Shown: one piece after another, positions 48,301 through 60,884 of the stretch
Layout: each line of letters opens with the position of its first letter
Position numbering within the stretch: position 1 is the stretch's first letter
Assembly: GCA_030762175.1 (NCBI GenBank)
Contig: CM060834.1
Coordinates: forward strand, 66,383,501-66,447,500
Direction of reading: 5' to 3'
Source of the DNA: Metallyticus violacea
Taxonomy: Eukaryota > Arthropoda > Insecta > Mantodea > Metallyticidae
Length of the DNA: 64,000 bases
Position numbers and translations under genes: made by a program
The notes under the pieces: generated by a model
What the model was told of the DNA's origin: nothing
Seen by the model: only the letters and a program-made list of their open reading frames with translations
The model's database searches: none

Positions 48301-49071
48301 AAGTTTGGAAACTTCGTTAGAATCACTTTTTTTCCGTTCTTATTTGAGATAACTGGTTCTCCTTCATTATACTAGTTTGATAGCCTCAGAAAAGCATAGG
48401 TATGCGCAAAGAATCTCGAAAAGAAAAAAATTTTTTTTCGAAGTTTGGAAACTTCGTTAGAATCACTTTTATTCCGCTCTTATTTGAGATAACTGGTTCT
48501 CTTTCATTATACTAGCTTGATAGCCTTAGACAAGCATATTATGCGCAAAGAATCTCGAAAAGAAAAAAATTTTTTTTCGAAGTTTGGAAACTTCGTTAGA
48601 ATCACTTTTTTTCCGTTCTTATTTGAGATAACTTGTTCTCTTTCATTATACTAGTTTGATAGCCTTAGACAAGCACATTATGCGCAAAGAATCTCGAAAA
48701 GAAAAAAATTTTTTTTCGAAGTTTGGAAACTTCGTTGGAATTACTTTTTTTCCGTTCTTATTTAAGATTACTGGTTCTCTTTCATTATACAAGTTTGATA
48801 GCCTCAGACAAGCATATTATGCGCAAAGAATGTCGAAAAGAAAAAAATTTAATTCGAAGTTTGGAAACTTCGTTAGAATCACTTTTTTTCCGTTCTTATT
48901 TGAGATAACTGGTTCTCTTTCATTATACTAGTTTGATAGCCTCAGAGAAGCATATTATGCGCAAAGAATCTCTAAAAGAAATAATTTTTTTTTCGAAGTT
49001 TGGAAACTTCGTTAGAATCACTTTTTTTCCGTTCTTATTTGAGATAACTGGTTCTCCTTCATTATACTAGT
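45319..49071 (+). repeat. Duplication D, first copy (27 monomers)
   Basis: Its monomers recur 3,754 bp downstream. Shared private marks are GAATCATTTTTTTTCC (about 46,375 and 50,129), GATAGGCTC (46,572 and 50,326), TTTAATATAAC (46,815 and 50,569), AAATTTAATTCG (47,321 and 51,075), GTTATAATCAC (47,621 and 51,375), TTTCCCTTC (about 47,776 and 51,530) and ATTCCGCTC. Its last part, 48,656-49,071, instead repeats 47,126-47,541 at 1,530 bp (11 monomers). D therefore ends in a secondary internal duplication. The head of D also matches segment Y (23,975-25,430). Confidence 0.8.
48517..48655 (+). other. Hybrid monomer marking the 1,530-bp internal duplication
   Basis: This unit begins with the rare CTAGCTTGATAG junction, as at 44,344 and 52,267. 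It ends as the common GAATCACTTTTTTTCC / AACTTG / TACTAG unit that precedes 47,126. The switch lies between 48,517 and about 48,605. After it, the order returns to that of 47,126 onward, including the AAATTTAATTCG unit at 48,851. Confidence 0.65.
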
Positions 49072-52000
49072 TTGATAGCCTCAGAAAAGCATAGGTATGC
49101 GCAAAGAATCTCGAAAAGAAAAAAATTTTTTTTCGAAGTTTGGAAACTTCCTTAGAATCACTTTTTTTCCGTTTTTATTTAAGATTACTGGTTCTCTTTC
49201 ATTATACTAGTTTGATAGCCTCAGACAAGCATATTATGCGCAAAGAATCTCGAAAAGAAAAAAATTTTTTTTCGAAGTTTGGAAACTTCGTTAGAATCAC
49301 TTTTTTTCCGTTCTTATTTGAGATAACTTGTTCTCTTTCATTATACTAGTTTGATAGCCTTAGACAAGCATACGATGCGCAAAGAATCTCGAAAAGAAAA
49401 AAAATTTTTTTCGAAGTTTGGAAACTTCGTTAGAATCACTTTTTTTCCGTTCTTATTTGAGATAACTGGTTCTCTTTCATTATACTAGTTTGATAGCCTC
49501 AGACAAGCATATTATGCGCAAAGAATCTCGAAAAGAAAAAAAATTTTTTTCGAAGTTTGGAAACTTCCTTAGAATCACTTTTTTTCCGTTCTTATTTAAG
49601 ATAACTTGTTCTCTTTCATTATACTAGTTTGATAGCCTTAGACAAGCATATTATGCGCAAAGAATCTCGAAAAGAAAAAAATTTTTTTTCGAAGTTTGGA
49701 AACTTCGTTAGAATCACTTTTTTTCCGTTCTTATTTGAGATAACTGGTTCTCTTTCATTATACTAGTTTGATAGCCTCAGACAAGCATATTATGCGCAAA
49801 GAATCTCGAAAAGAAAAAAAATTTTTTTCGAAGTTTGGAAACTTCCTTAGAATCACTTTTTTTCCGTTCTTATTTAAGATAACTTGTTCTCTTTCATTAT
49901 ACTAGTTTGATAGCCTTAGACAAGCATATTATGCGCAAAGAATCTCGAAAAGAAAAAAATTTTTTTTCGAAGTTTGGAAACTTCGTTAGAATCACTTTTT
50001 TTCCGTTCTTATTTGAGATAACTGGTTCTCTTTCATTATACTAGTTTGATAGCCCCAGACAAGCATATTATGCGCAAAGAATCTCGAAAAGAAAAAAATT
50101 TTTTTTCGAAGTTTGGAAACTTCCTTAGAATCATTTTTTTTCCATTCTTATTTGAGATAACTTGTTCTCTTTCATTATACTTGTTTGATAGCCTTAGACA
50201 AGCATATTATGCGCAAAGAATCTCGAAAAGAAAAAAATTTTTTTTCGAAGTTTGGAAACTTCGTTAGAATCACTTTTTTTCCGTTCTTATTTGAGATAAC
50301 TTGTTCTCTTTCATTATACAAGTTTGATAGGCTCAGACAAGCATATTATGCGCAAAGAATGTCGAAAAGAAAAAAATTTTATTTCGAAGTTTGGAAACTT
50401 CGTTAGAATCACTTTTTTTCCGTTCTTATTTGAGATAACTGGTTCTCTTTCATTATACTAGTTTGATAGCCTCAGAGAAGCATATTATGCGCAAAGAATC
50501 TCTAAAAGAAAAAATTTTTTTTTCGAAGTTTGGAAACTTCGTTAGAATCACTTTTTTTCCGTTCTTATTTAATATAACTTGTTCTCTTTCATTATACTAG
50601 TTTGATAGCCATAGACAAGCATATTATGCGCAAAGAATCTCGAAAAGAAAAAAATTTTTTTTCGAAGTTTGGAAACTTGCTTAGAATCACTTTTTTTCCA
50701 TTCTTATTTGAGATAACTTGTTCTCTTTCATTATACTTGTTTGATAGCCTTAGACAAGCATATTATGCGCAAAGAATCTCGAAAAGAAAAAAATTTTTTT
50801 TCGAAGTTTGGAAACTTCGTTAGAATCACTTTTTTTCCGTTCTTATTTGAGATAACTTGTTCTCTTTCATTATACTAGTTTGATAGCCTTAGCCAAGCAC
50901 ATTATGCGCAAAGAATCTCGAAAAGAAAAAAATTTTTTTTCGAAGTTTGGAAACTTCGTTGGAATTACTTTTTTTCCGTTCTTATTTAAGATTACTGGTT
51001 CTCTTTCATTATACAAGTTTGATAGCCTCAGACAAGCATATTATGCGCAAAGAATGTCGAAAAGAAAAAAATTTAATTCGAAGTGTGGAAACTTCGTTAG
51101 AATCACTTTTTTTCCGTTCTTATTTGAGATAACTGGTTCTCTTTCATTATACTAGTTTGATAGCCTCAGAGAAGCATATTATGCGCAAAGAATCTCTAAA
51201 AGAAATAATTTTTTTTTCGAAGTTTGGAAACTTCGTTAGAATCACTTTTTTTCCGTTCTTATTTGAGATAACTGGTTCTCCTTCATTATACTAGTTTGAT
51301 AGCCTCAGAAAAGCATAGGTATGCGCAAAGAATCTCGAAAAGAAAAAAATTTTTTTTCGAAGTTTGGAAACTTCGTTATAATCACTTTTTTTCCATTCTT
51401 ATTTGAGATAACTTGTTCTCTTTCATTATACTAGTTTGATAGCCTTAGACAAGCATATTATGCGCAAAGAATCTCGAAAAGAAAAAAATTTTTTTTCGAA
51501 GTTTGGAAACTTCGTTAGAATCACTTTTTTTCCCTTCTTATTTAAGATAACTTGTTCTCTTTCATTATACTAGTTTGATAGCCATAGACAAGCATATTAT
51601 GCGCAAAGAATCTCGAAAAGAAAAAAATTTTTTTTCGAAGTTTGGAAACTTCCTTAGAATCACTTTTTTTCCATTCTTATTTGAGATAACTTGTTCTCTT
51701 TCATTATACTTGTTTGATAGCCTTAGACAAGCATATTATGCGCAAAGAATCTCGAAAAGAAAAAAATTTTTTTTCGAAGTTTGGAAACTTCGTTGGAATC
51801 ACTTTTTTTCCGTTCTTATTTAAGATTACTGGTTCTCTTTCATTATACAAGTTTGATAGCCTCAGACAAGCATATTATGCGCAAAGAATGTCGAAAAGAA
51901 AAAAATTTTATTTCGAAGTTTGGAAACTTCGTTAGAATCACTTTTTTTCCGTTCTTATTTGAGATAACTGGTTCTCTTTCATTATACTAGTTTGATAGCC

Positions 52001-52270
52001 TCAGAGAAGCATATTATGCGCAAAGAATCTCTAAAAGAAATATTTTTTTTTTCGAAGTTTGGAAACTTCGTTAGAATCACTTTTTTTCCGTTCTTATTTG
52101 AGATAACTGGTTCTCCTTCATTATACTAGTTTGATAGCCTCAGAAAAGCATAGGTATGCGCAAAGAATCTCGAAAAGAAAAAAATTTTTTTTCGAAGTTT
52201 GGAAACTTCGTTAGAATCACTTTTATTCCGCTCTTATTTGAGATAACTGGTTCTCTTTCATTATACTAGC
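49072..52270 (+). repeat. Duplication D, second copy
   Basis: Follows the first copy at 3,754 bp. It starts in a hybrid monomer (49,072-49,210) whose front is the CATAGGTATG class and whose back is the CTTCCTTAG / CCGTTTTTATTTAAG class found at 45,319. Private differences from the first copy are few, for example TTAGCCAAGC (about 50,889) and CGAAGTGTGG (about 51,080). After 52,270 the array continues with CACGTTTTTTCC and TTGTTATTTG units that the first copy replaced with its 48,517 hybrid. Confidence 0.8.
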
Positions 52271-55200
52271 TTGATAGCCTTAGACAAGCATATTATGCGC
52301 AAAGAATCTCGAAAAGAAAAAAATTTTTTTTCGAAGTTTGTAAACTTCGTTAGAATCACGTTTTTTCCGTTGTTATTTGAGATAACTGGTTCTCTTTCAT
52401 TATACTTGTTTGATAGCCTTAGACAAGCATATTACGCGCAAAGAATCACGAAAAGAAAAAAATTTTTTTTCGAAGTTTGGAAACTTCGTTAGAATCACTT
52501 TTTTTCCGTTCTTATTTAAGATTACTGGTTCTCTTTCATTATACTAGTTTGATAGCCTCAGACAAGCATATTATGCGCAAAGAATTTCGAAAAGAAAAAA
52601 ATTTTTTTTCGAAGTTTGGAAACTTCGTTAGAATCACTTTTTTTCCGTTCTTATTTGAGATAACTGGTTCTCTTTCATTATACTAGTTTGATAGACTCAG
52701 ACAAGCATATTATGCGCAAAGAATCTCGAAAAGAAAAAAATTTTTTTTCGAAGTATGGAAACTTCGTTAGAATCACTTTTTTTCCGTTCTTATTTGAGAT
52801 AACTTGTTTTCTTTCATTATACTAGTTTGATAGCCTTAGACAAGCATATTATGCGCAAAGAATCTCGAAAAGAAAAAAAATTTTTTTCGAAGTTTGGAAA
52901 CTTCGTTAGAATCACTTTTTTTCCGTTCTTATTTGAGATAACTGGTTCTCTTTCATTTTACTAGTTTGATAGCCTCAGACAAGCATATTATGCGCAAAGA
53001 ATCTCGAAAAGAAAAAAATTTTTTTTCGAAGTTTGGAAACTTCCTTAGAATCACTTTTTTTCCATTCTTATTTGATATAACTTGTTCTCTTTCATTATAC
53101 TTGTTTGATAGCCTTAGACAAGCATATTATGCGCAAAGAATCTCGAAAAGAAAAAAAATTTTTTTCGAAGTTTGGAAACTTCGTTAGAATCACTTTTTTT
53201 CCGTTCTTATTTAAGATTACTGGTTCTCTTTCATTATATTGGTTTGATAGCCTCAGACAAGCATTTTATGCGCAAAGAATTTCGAAAAGAAAAAAATTTT
53301 TTTTCGAAGTTTGGAAACTTCGTTAGAATCACTTTTTTTCCGTTCTTATTTGAGATAACTGGTTCTCTTTCATTATACTAGTTTGATAGCCTCAGACAAG
53401 CATATTATGCGCAAAGAATCTCGAAAAGAAAAAAATTTTTTTTCGAAGTTTGGAAACTTCCTTAGAATCACTTTTTTTCCGTTTTTATTTAAGATTACTG
53501 GTTCTCTTTCATTATACTAGTTTGATAGCCTCAGACAAGCATATTATGCGCAAAGAATCTCGAAAAGAAAAAATTTTTTTTTCGAAGTTTGGAAACTTCG
53601 TTAGAATCACTTTTTTTCCGTTCTTATTTGAGATAACTTGTTCTCTTTCATTATACTAGTTTGATAGCCTTAGACAAGCATATTATGCGCAAAGAATCTC
53701 GAAAAGAAAAAAAATTTTTTTCGAAGTTTGGAAACTTCGTTAGAATCACTTTTTTTCCGTTCTTATTTGAGATAAATGGTTCTCTTTCATTATACTAGTT
53801 TGATAGCCTCAGACAAGCATATTATGCGCAAAGAATCTCGAAAAGAAAAAAAATTTTTTCGAAGTTTGGAAACTTCCTTAGAATCACTTTTTTTCCATTC
53901 TTATTTGAGATAACTTGTTCTCTATCATTATACTAGTTTGATAGCCTTAGACAAGCATATTATGCGCAAAGAATCTCGAAAAGAAAAAAATTTTTTTTCG
54001 AAGTTTGGAAACTTCGTTAGAATCACTTTTTTTCCGTTCTTATTTAAGATAACTTGTTCTCTTTCATTATACTAGTTTGATAGCCTTAGACAAGCATATT
54101 ATGCGCAAAGAATCTCGAAAAGAAAAAAATTTTTTTTCGAAGTTTGGAAACTTCGTTAGAATCACTTTTTTTCCGTTCTTATTTGAGATAACTGGTTCTC
54201 TTTCATTATACTTGTTTGATAGCCCCAGACAAGCATATTATGCGCAAAGAATCTCGAAAAGAAAAAAATTTTTTTTCGAAGTTTGGAAACTTCTATAGAA
54301 TCACTTTTTTTCCATTCTTATTTGAGATAACTTGTTCTCTTTCATTATACTTGTTTGATAGCCTTAGACAAGCATATTATGCGCAAAGAATCTCGAAAAG
54401 AAAAAAATTTTTTTTCGAAGTTTGGAAACTTCGTTAGAATCACTTTTTTTCCGTTCTTATTTGAGATAACTTGTTCTCTTTCATTATACTAGTTTGATAG
54501 CCTTAGACAAGCATATTATGCGCAAAGAATCTCGAAAAGAAAAAAATTTTTTTTCGAAGTTTGGAAACTTCGTTGGAATCACTTTTTTTCCGTTCTTATT
54601 TAAGATTACTGGTTCTCTTTCATTATACAAGTTTGATAGCCTCAGACAAGCATATTATGCGCAAAGAATGTCGAAAAGAAAAAAATTTATTTCGAAGTTT
54701 GGAAACTTCGTTAGAATCACTTTTTTTCCGTTCTTATTTGAGATAACTGGTTCTCTTTCATTATACTAGTTTGATAGCCTCAGAGAAGCATATTGTGCGC
54801 AAAGAATCTCTAAAAGAAATAATTTTTTTTTCGAAGTTTGGAAACTTCGTTAGAATCACTTTTTTTCCGTTCTTATTTGAGATAACTGGTTCTCCTTCAT
54901 TATACTAGTTTGATAGCCTCAGAAAAGCATAGGTATGCGCAAAGAATCTCGAAAAGAAAAAAATTTTTTTTCGAAGTTTGGAAACTTCGTTAGAATCACT
55001 TTTAATACGTTCTTATTTGAAATAACTGGTTCTCTTTCATTATACTAGTTTGATAGCCTTAGACAAGCATATTATGCGCAATGAATCTCGAAAAGAAAAA
55101 AATTTTTTTTCGAAGTTTGGAAACTTCGTTAGAATCACTTTTTTTCCGTTCTTATTTGAGATAACTGGTTCTCTTTCATTATACTTGTTTGATAGCCTTA

Positions 55201-55605
55201 GACAAGCATATTATGCGCAAAGAATCACGAAAAGAAAAAAATTTTTTTTCGAAGTTTGGAAACTTCGTTAGAATCACTTTTTTTTCGTTCTTATTTAAGA
55301 TTACTGGTTCTCTTTCATTATACTAGTTTGATAGCCTCAGACAAGCATATTATGCGCAAAGAATTTCGAAAAGAAAAAAATTTTTTTTCGAAGTTTGGAA
55401 ACTCCGTTAGAATCACTTTTTTTCCGTTCTTATTTGAGATAACTTGTTCTCTTTCATTATACTAGTTTGATAGCCTTAGACAAGCATATTATGCGCAAAG
55501 AATCTCGAAAAGAAAAAAAATTTTTTTCGAAGTTTGGAAACTTCGTTAGAATCACTTTTTTTCCGTTCTTATTTGAGATAACTGGTTCTCTTTCATTATA
55601 CTAGT
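52271..55605 (+). repeat. Divergent core tail
   Basis: About 24 monomers with core-type order and unshared changes. The section 52,966-53,659 parallels 23,491-24,184 in class order. The unit near 53,670 has CATATTATG where the parallel units have CATACGATG. Private marks include TTTGTAAAC (52,340), TTGTTATTTG (about 52,370), TATATTGGTTTG (about 53,237), A8T6 (about 53,850), ATAAATGG (53,772), CTTCTATAG (54,291), TTTAATACG (about 55,002) and GCGCAATGAATC (55,078). The section 54,494-54,960 matches the AATTTATTT, GAAATAATTTT and CATAGGTATG trio of the core. Confidence 0.65.
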
Positions 55606-58382
55606 TTGATAGCCTCAGACAAGCATATTATGCGCACAGAATCTCGAAAAGAAAAAAATTTTTTTTCGAAGTTTGGAAACTTCATTAGAATCACTTTTTT
55701 TCCATTCTTATTTGATATAACTTGTTCTCTTTCATTATACTTGTTTGATAGCCTTAGACAAGCATATTATGCACAATGAATCTCGAAAAGAAAAAAATTT
55801 TTTTTCGAAGTTTGGAAACTTCGTTAGAATCACTTTTTTTCCGTTCTTATTTAAGATTACTGGTTCTCTTTCATTATACTAGTTTGATAGCCTCAGACAA
55901 GCATTTTATGCGCAAAGAATTTCGAAAAGAAAAAAAAATTTTTTCGAAGTTTGGAAACTTCGTTAGAATCACTTTTTTTCCGTTCTTATTTGAGATAACT
56001 GGTTCTCTTTCATTATACTAGTTTGATAGCCTCAGACAAGCATATTATGCGCAAAGAATCTCGAAAAGAAAAAAATTTTTTTTCGAAGTTTGGAAACTTC
56101 CTTAGAATCACTTTTTTTCCGTTCTTATTTAAGATTACTGGTTCTCTTTCATTATACTAATTTGATAGCCTCAGACAAGCATATTATGCGCAAAGAATCT
56201 GGAAAAGAAAAAATTTTTTTTTCGAAGTTTGGAAACTTCGTTAGAATCACTTTTTTTCCGTTCTTATTTGAGATAACTTGTTCTCTTTCATTATACTAGT
56301 TTGATAGCCTTAGAAGGGCATATTATGCGCAAAGAATCTCGAAAAGAAAAAAAATTTTTTTCGAAGTTTGGAAACTTCGTTAGAATCACTTTTTTTCCGT
56401 TCTTATTTGAGATAACTGGTTCTCTTTCATTATACTAGTTTGATAGCCTCAGACAAGCATATTATGCGCAAAGAATCTCGAAAAGAAAAAAAATTTTTTT
56501 CGAAGTTTGGAAACTTCCTTAGAATCACTTTTTTTCCATTCTTATTTGAGATAACTTGTTCTCTATCATTATACTAGTTTGATAGCCTTAGACAAGCATA
56601 TTATGCGCAAAGAATCTCGAAAAGAAAAAAATTTTTTTTCGAAGTTTGGAAACTTCGTTAGAATCACTTTTTTCCGTTCTTATTTAAGATAACTTGTTCT
56701 CTTTCATTATACTAGTTTGATAGCCTTAGACAAGCATATTATGCGCAAAGAATCTCGAAAAGAAAAAAATTTTTTTTCGAAGTTTGGAAACTTCGTTAGA
56801 ATCACTTTTTTTCCGTTCTTATTTGAGATAACTGGTTCTCTTTCATTATACTAGTTTGATAGCCCCAGACAAGCATATTATGCGCAAAGAATCTCGAAAA
56901 GAAAAAAATTTTTTTTCGAAGTTTGGAAACTTCCTTAGAATCACTTTTTTTCCATTCTTATTTGAGATAACTTGTTCTCTTTCATTATACTTTTTGATAG
57001 CCTTAGACAAGCATATTATGCGCAAAGAATCTCGAAAAGAAAAAAATTTTTTTTCGAAGTTTGGAAACTTCGTTAGAATCACTTTTTTTCCGTTCTTATT
57101 TGAGATAACTTGTTCTCTTTCATTATACTAGTTTGATAGCCTTAGACAAGCATATTATGCGCAAAGAATCTCGAAAAGAAAAAAATTTTTTTTCGAAGTT
57201 TGGAAACTTCGTTGGAATCACTTTTTTTCCGTTCTTATTTAAGATTACTGGTTCTCTTTCATTATACAAGTTTGATAGCCTCAGGCAAGCATATTATGCG
57301 CAAAGAATGTCGAAAAGAAAAAAATTTTATTTCGAAGTTTGGAAACTTCGTTAGAATCACTTTTTTTCCGTTCTTATTTGAGATAACTGGTTCTCTATCA
57401 TTATACTAGTTTGATAGCCTTAGACAAGCATATTATGCGCAAAGAATCTCGAAAAGAAAAAAATTTTTTTTCGAAGTTTGGAAACTTCGTTAGAATCACT
57501 TTTTTTCCGTTCTTATTTGAGATAACTGGTTCTCTTTCATTATACTAGTTTGATAGCCCCAGACAAGCATATTATGCGCAAAGAATCTCGAAAAGAAAAA
57601 AATTTTTTTTCGAAGTTTGGAAACTTCCTTAGAATCACTTTTTTTCCATTCTTATTTGAGATAACTTGTTCTCTTTCATTATACTTGTTTGATAGCCTTA
57701 GACAAGCATATTAAGCGCAAAGAATCTCGAAAAGAAAAAAATTTTTTTTCGAAGTTTGGAAACTTCGTTAGAATCACTTTTTTTCTGTTCTTATTTGAGA
57801 TAACTTGTTCTCTTTCATTATACTAGTTTGATAGCCTTAGACAAGCATATTATGCGCAAAGAATCTCGAAAAGAAAAAAATTTTTTTTCGAAGTTTGGAA
57901 ACTTCGTTGGAATCACTTTTTTTCCGTTCTTATTTAAGATTACTGGTTCTCTTTCATTATACAAGTTTGATAGCCTCAGACAAGCATATTATGCGCAAAG
58001 AATGTCGAAAAGAAAAAAATTTTATTTCGAAGTTCGAAACTTCGTTAGAATCACTTTTTTTCCGTTCTTATTTGAGATAACTGGTTCTCTTTCATTATAC
58101 TAGTTTGATAGCCTCAGAGAAGCATATTATGCGCAAAGAATCTCTAAAAGAAAAAATTTTTTTTTCGAAGTTTGGAAACTTCGTTAGAATAACTTTTTTT
58201 CCGTTCTTATTTGAGATAACTGGTTCTCCTTCATTATACTAGTTTGATAGCCTCAGAAAAGCATAGGTATGCGCAAAGAATCTCGAAAGAAAAAAATTTT
58301 TTTTCGAAGTTTGGAAACTTCGTTAGAATCACTTTTTTTCCGTTCTTATTTGAGATAACTGGTTCTCTTTCATTATACTAGT
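55606..58382 (+). repeat. 20-monomer partial duplication, first copy
   Basis: From 55,606 to about 57,411 the units recur at 58,383 to about 60,188 at an offset of 2,776-2,778 bp. Shared marks are GCGCACAGAATC (55,633 and 58,410), an AATGAATC unit (55,776 and 58,552) and AATCTGGAAAAG (about 56,198 and 58,974). From 57,412 the first copy switches to edge-type units (CCCCAGAC at 57,556, CGAAGTTCGAAAC near 58,030, CTCGAAAGAAA near 58,283). Local oddities are TTAGAAGGGC (56,311) and a one-base loss, CTTTTTGATAG, near 56,992. Confidence 0.75.
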
Positions 58383-60884
58383 TTGATAGCCTCAGACAAG
58401 CATATTATGCGCACAGAATCTCGAAAAGAAAAAATTTTTTTTCGAAGTTTGGAAACTTCATTAGAATCACTTTTTTTCCATTCTTATTTGATATAACTTG
58501 TTCTCTTTCATTATACTTGTTTGATAGCCTTAGACAAGCATATTATGCGCAATGAATCTCGAAAAGAAAAAAATTTTTTTTCGAAGTTTGGAAACTTCGT
58601 TAGAATCACTTTTTTTCCGTTCTTATTTAAGATTACTGGTTCTCTTTCATTATACTAGTTTGATAGCCTCAGACAAGCATTTTATGCGCAAAGAATTTCG
58701 AAAAGAAAAAAATTTTTTTTCGAAGTTTGGAAACTTCGTTAGAATCACTTTTTTTCCGTTCTTATTTGAGATAACTGGTTCTCTTTCATTATACTAGTTT
58801 GATAGCCTCAGACAAGCATATTATGCGCAAAGAATCTCGAAAAGAAAAAAATTTTTTTTCGAAGTTTGGAAACTTCCTTAGAATCACTTTTTTTCCGTTC
58901 TTATTTAAGATTACTGGTTCTCTTTCATTATACTAGTTTGATAGCCTCAGACAAGCATATTATGCGCAAAGAATCTGGAAAAGAAAAAAATTTTTTTTCG
59001 AAGTTTGGAAACTTCGTTAGAATCACTTTTTTTCCGTTCTTATTTGAGATAACTTGTTCTCTTTCATTATACTAGTTTGATAGCCTTAGACAAGCATATT
59101 ATGCGCAAAGAATCTCGAAAAGAAAAAAAATTTTTTTCGAAGTTTGGAAACTTCGTTAGAATCACTTTTTTTCCGTTCTTATTTGAGATAACTGGTTCTC
59201 TTTCATTATACTAGTTTGATAGCCTCAGACAAGCATATTATGCGCAAAGAATCTCGAAAAGAAAAAAAATTTTTTTCGAAGTTTGGAAACTTCCTTAGAA
59301 TCACTTTTTTTCCATTCTTATTTGAGATAACTTGTTCTCTATCATTATACTAGTTTGATAGCCTTAGACAAGCATATTATGCGCAAAGAGTCTCGAAAAG
59401 AAAAAAATTTTTTTTCGAAGTTTGGAAACTTCGTTAGAATCACTTTTTTTCCGTTCTTATTTAAGATAACTTGTTCTCTTTCATTATACTAGTTTGATAG
59501 CCTTAGACAAGCATATTATGCGCAAAGAATCTCGAAAAGAAAAAAATTTTTTTTCGAAGTTTGGAAACTTCGTTAGAATCACTTTTTTTCCGTTCTTATT
59601 TGAGATAACTGGTTCTCTTTCATTATACTAGTTTGATAGCCCCAGACAAGCATATTATGCGCAAAGAATCTCGAAAAGAAAAAAATTTTTTTTCGAAGTT
59701 TGGAAACTTCCTTAGAATCACTTTTTTTCCATTCTTATTTGAGATAACTTGTTCTCTTTCATTATACTTGTTTGATAGCCTTAGACAAGCATATTATGCG
59801 CAAAGAATCTCGAAAAGAAAAAAATTTTTTTTCGAAGTTTGGAAACTTCGTTAGAATCACTTTTTTTCCGTTCTTATTTGAGATAACTTGTTCTCTTTCA
59901 TTATACTAGTTTGATAGCCTTAGACAAGCATATTATGGGCAAAGAATCTCGAAAAGAAAAAAATTTTTTTTCGAAATTTGGAAACTTCGTTCGAATCACT
60001 TTTTTTCCGTTCTTATTTAAGATTACTGGTTCTCTTTCATTATACAAGTTTGATAGCCTCAGACAAGCATATTATGCGCAAAGAATGTCGAAAAGAAAAA
60101 AATTTTATTTCGAAGTTTGGAAACATCGTTAGAATCACTTTTTTTCCGTTCTTATTTGAGATAACTGGTTCTCTTTCATTATACTAGTTTGATAGCCTCA
60201 GAGAAGCATATTATGCGCAAAGAATCTCTAAAAGAAAAAATTTTTTTTTCGAAGTTTGGAAACTTCGTTAGAATAACTTTTTTTCCGTTCTTATTTGAGA
60301 TAACTGGTTCTCCTTCATTATACTAGTTTGATAGCCTCAGAAAAGCATAGGTATGCGCAAAGAATCTCGAAAAGAAAAAAATTTTTTTTCGAAGTTTGGA
60401 AACTTCGTTAGAATCACTTTTTTTCCGTTCTTATTTGAGATAACTGGTTCTCTTTCATTATACTAGTTTGATAGCCTTAGACAAGCATATTATGCGCAAA
60501 GAATCTCGAAAAGAAAAAAATTTTTTTTCGAAGTTTGGAAACTTCGTTAGAATCACTTTTTTTCCGTTCTTATTTGAGATAACTGGTTCTCTTTCATTAT
60601 ACTAGTTTGATAGCCCCAGACAAGCATATTATGCGCAAAGAATCTCGAAAAGAAAAAAATTTTTTTTCGAAGTTTGGAAACTTCCTTAGAATCACTTTTT
60701 TTCCATTCTTATTTGAGATAACTTGTTCTCTTTCATTATACTTGTTTGATAGCCTTAGACAAGCATATTATGCGCAAAGAATCTCGAAAAGAAAAAAATT
60801 TTTTTTCGAAGTTTGGAAACTTCGTTAGAATCACTTTTTTTCTGTTCTTATTTGAGATAACTTGTTCTCTTTCATTATACTAGT
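58383..60884 (+). repeat. 20-monomer partial duplication, second copy, and passage to edge type
   Basis: Thirteen monomers repeat the first copy. From about 60,189 the order is AATCTCT with GAATAAC, CATAGGTATG, CTTAGAC, CCCCAGAC (60,607) and then the GCGAAAG edge block, similar to 1,562-2,396. Private marks are ATTATGGGC (59,937), GTTCGAATC (about 59,989) and AAAGAGTCTCG (59,388). Confidence 0.7.
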
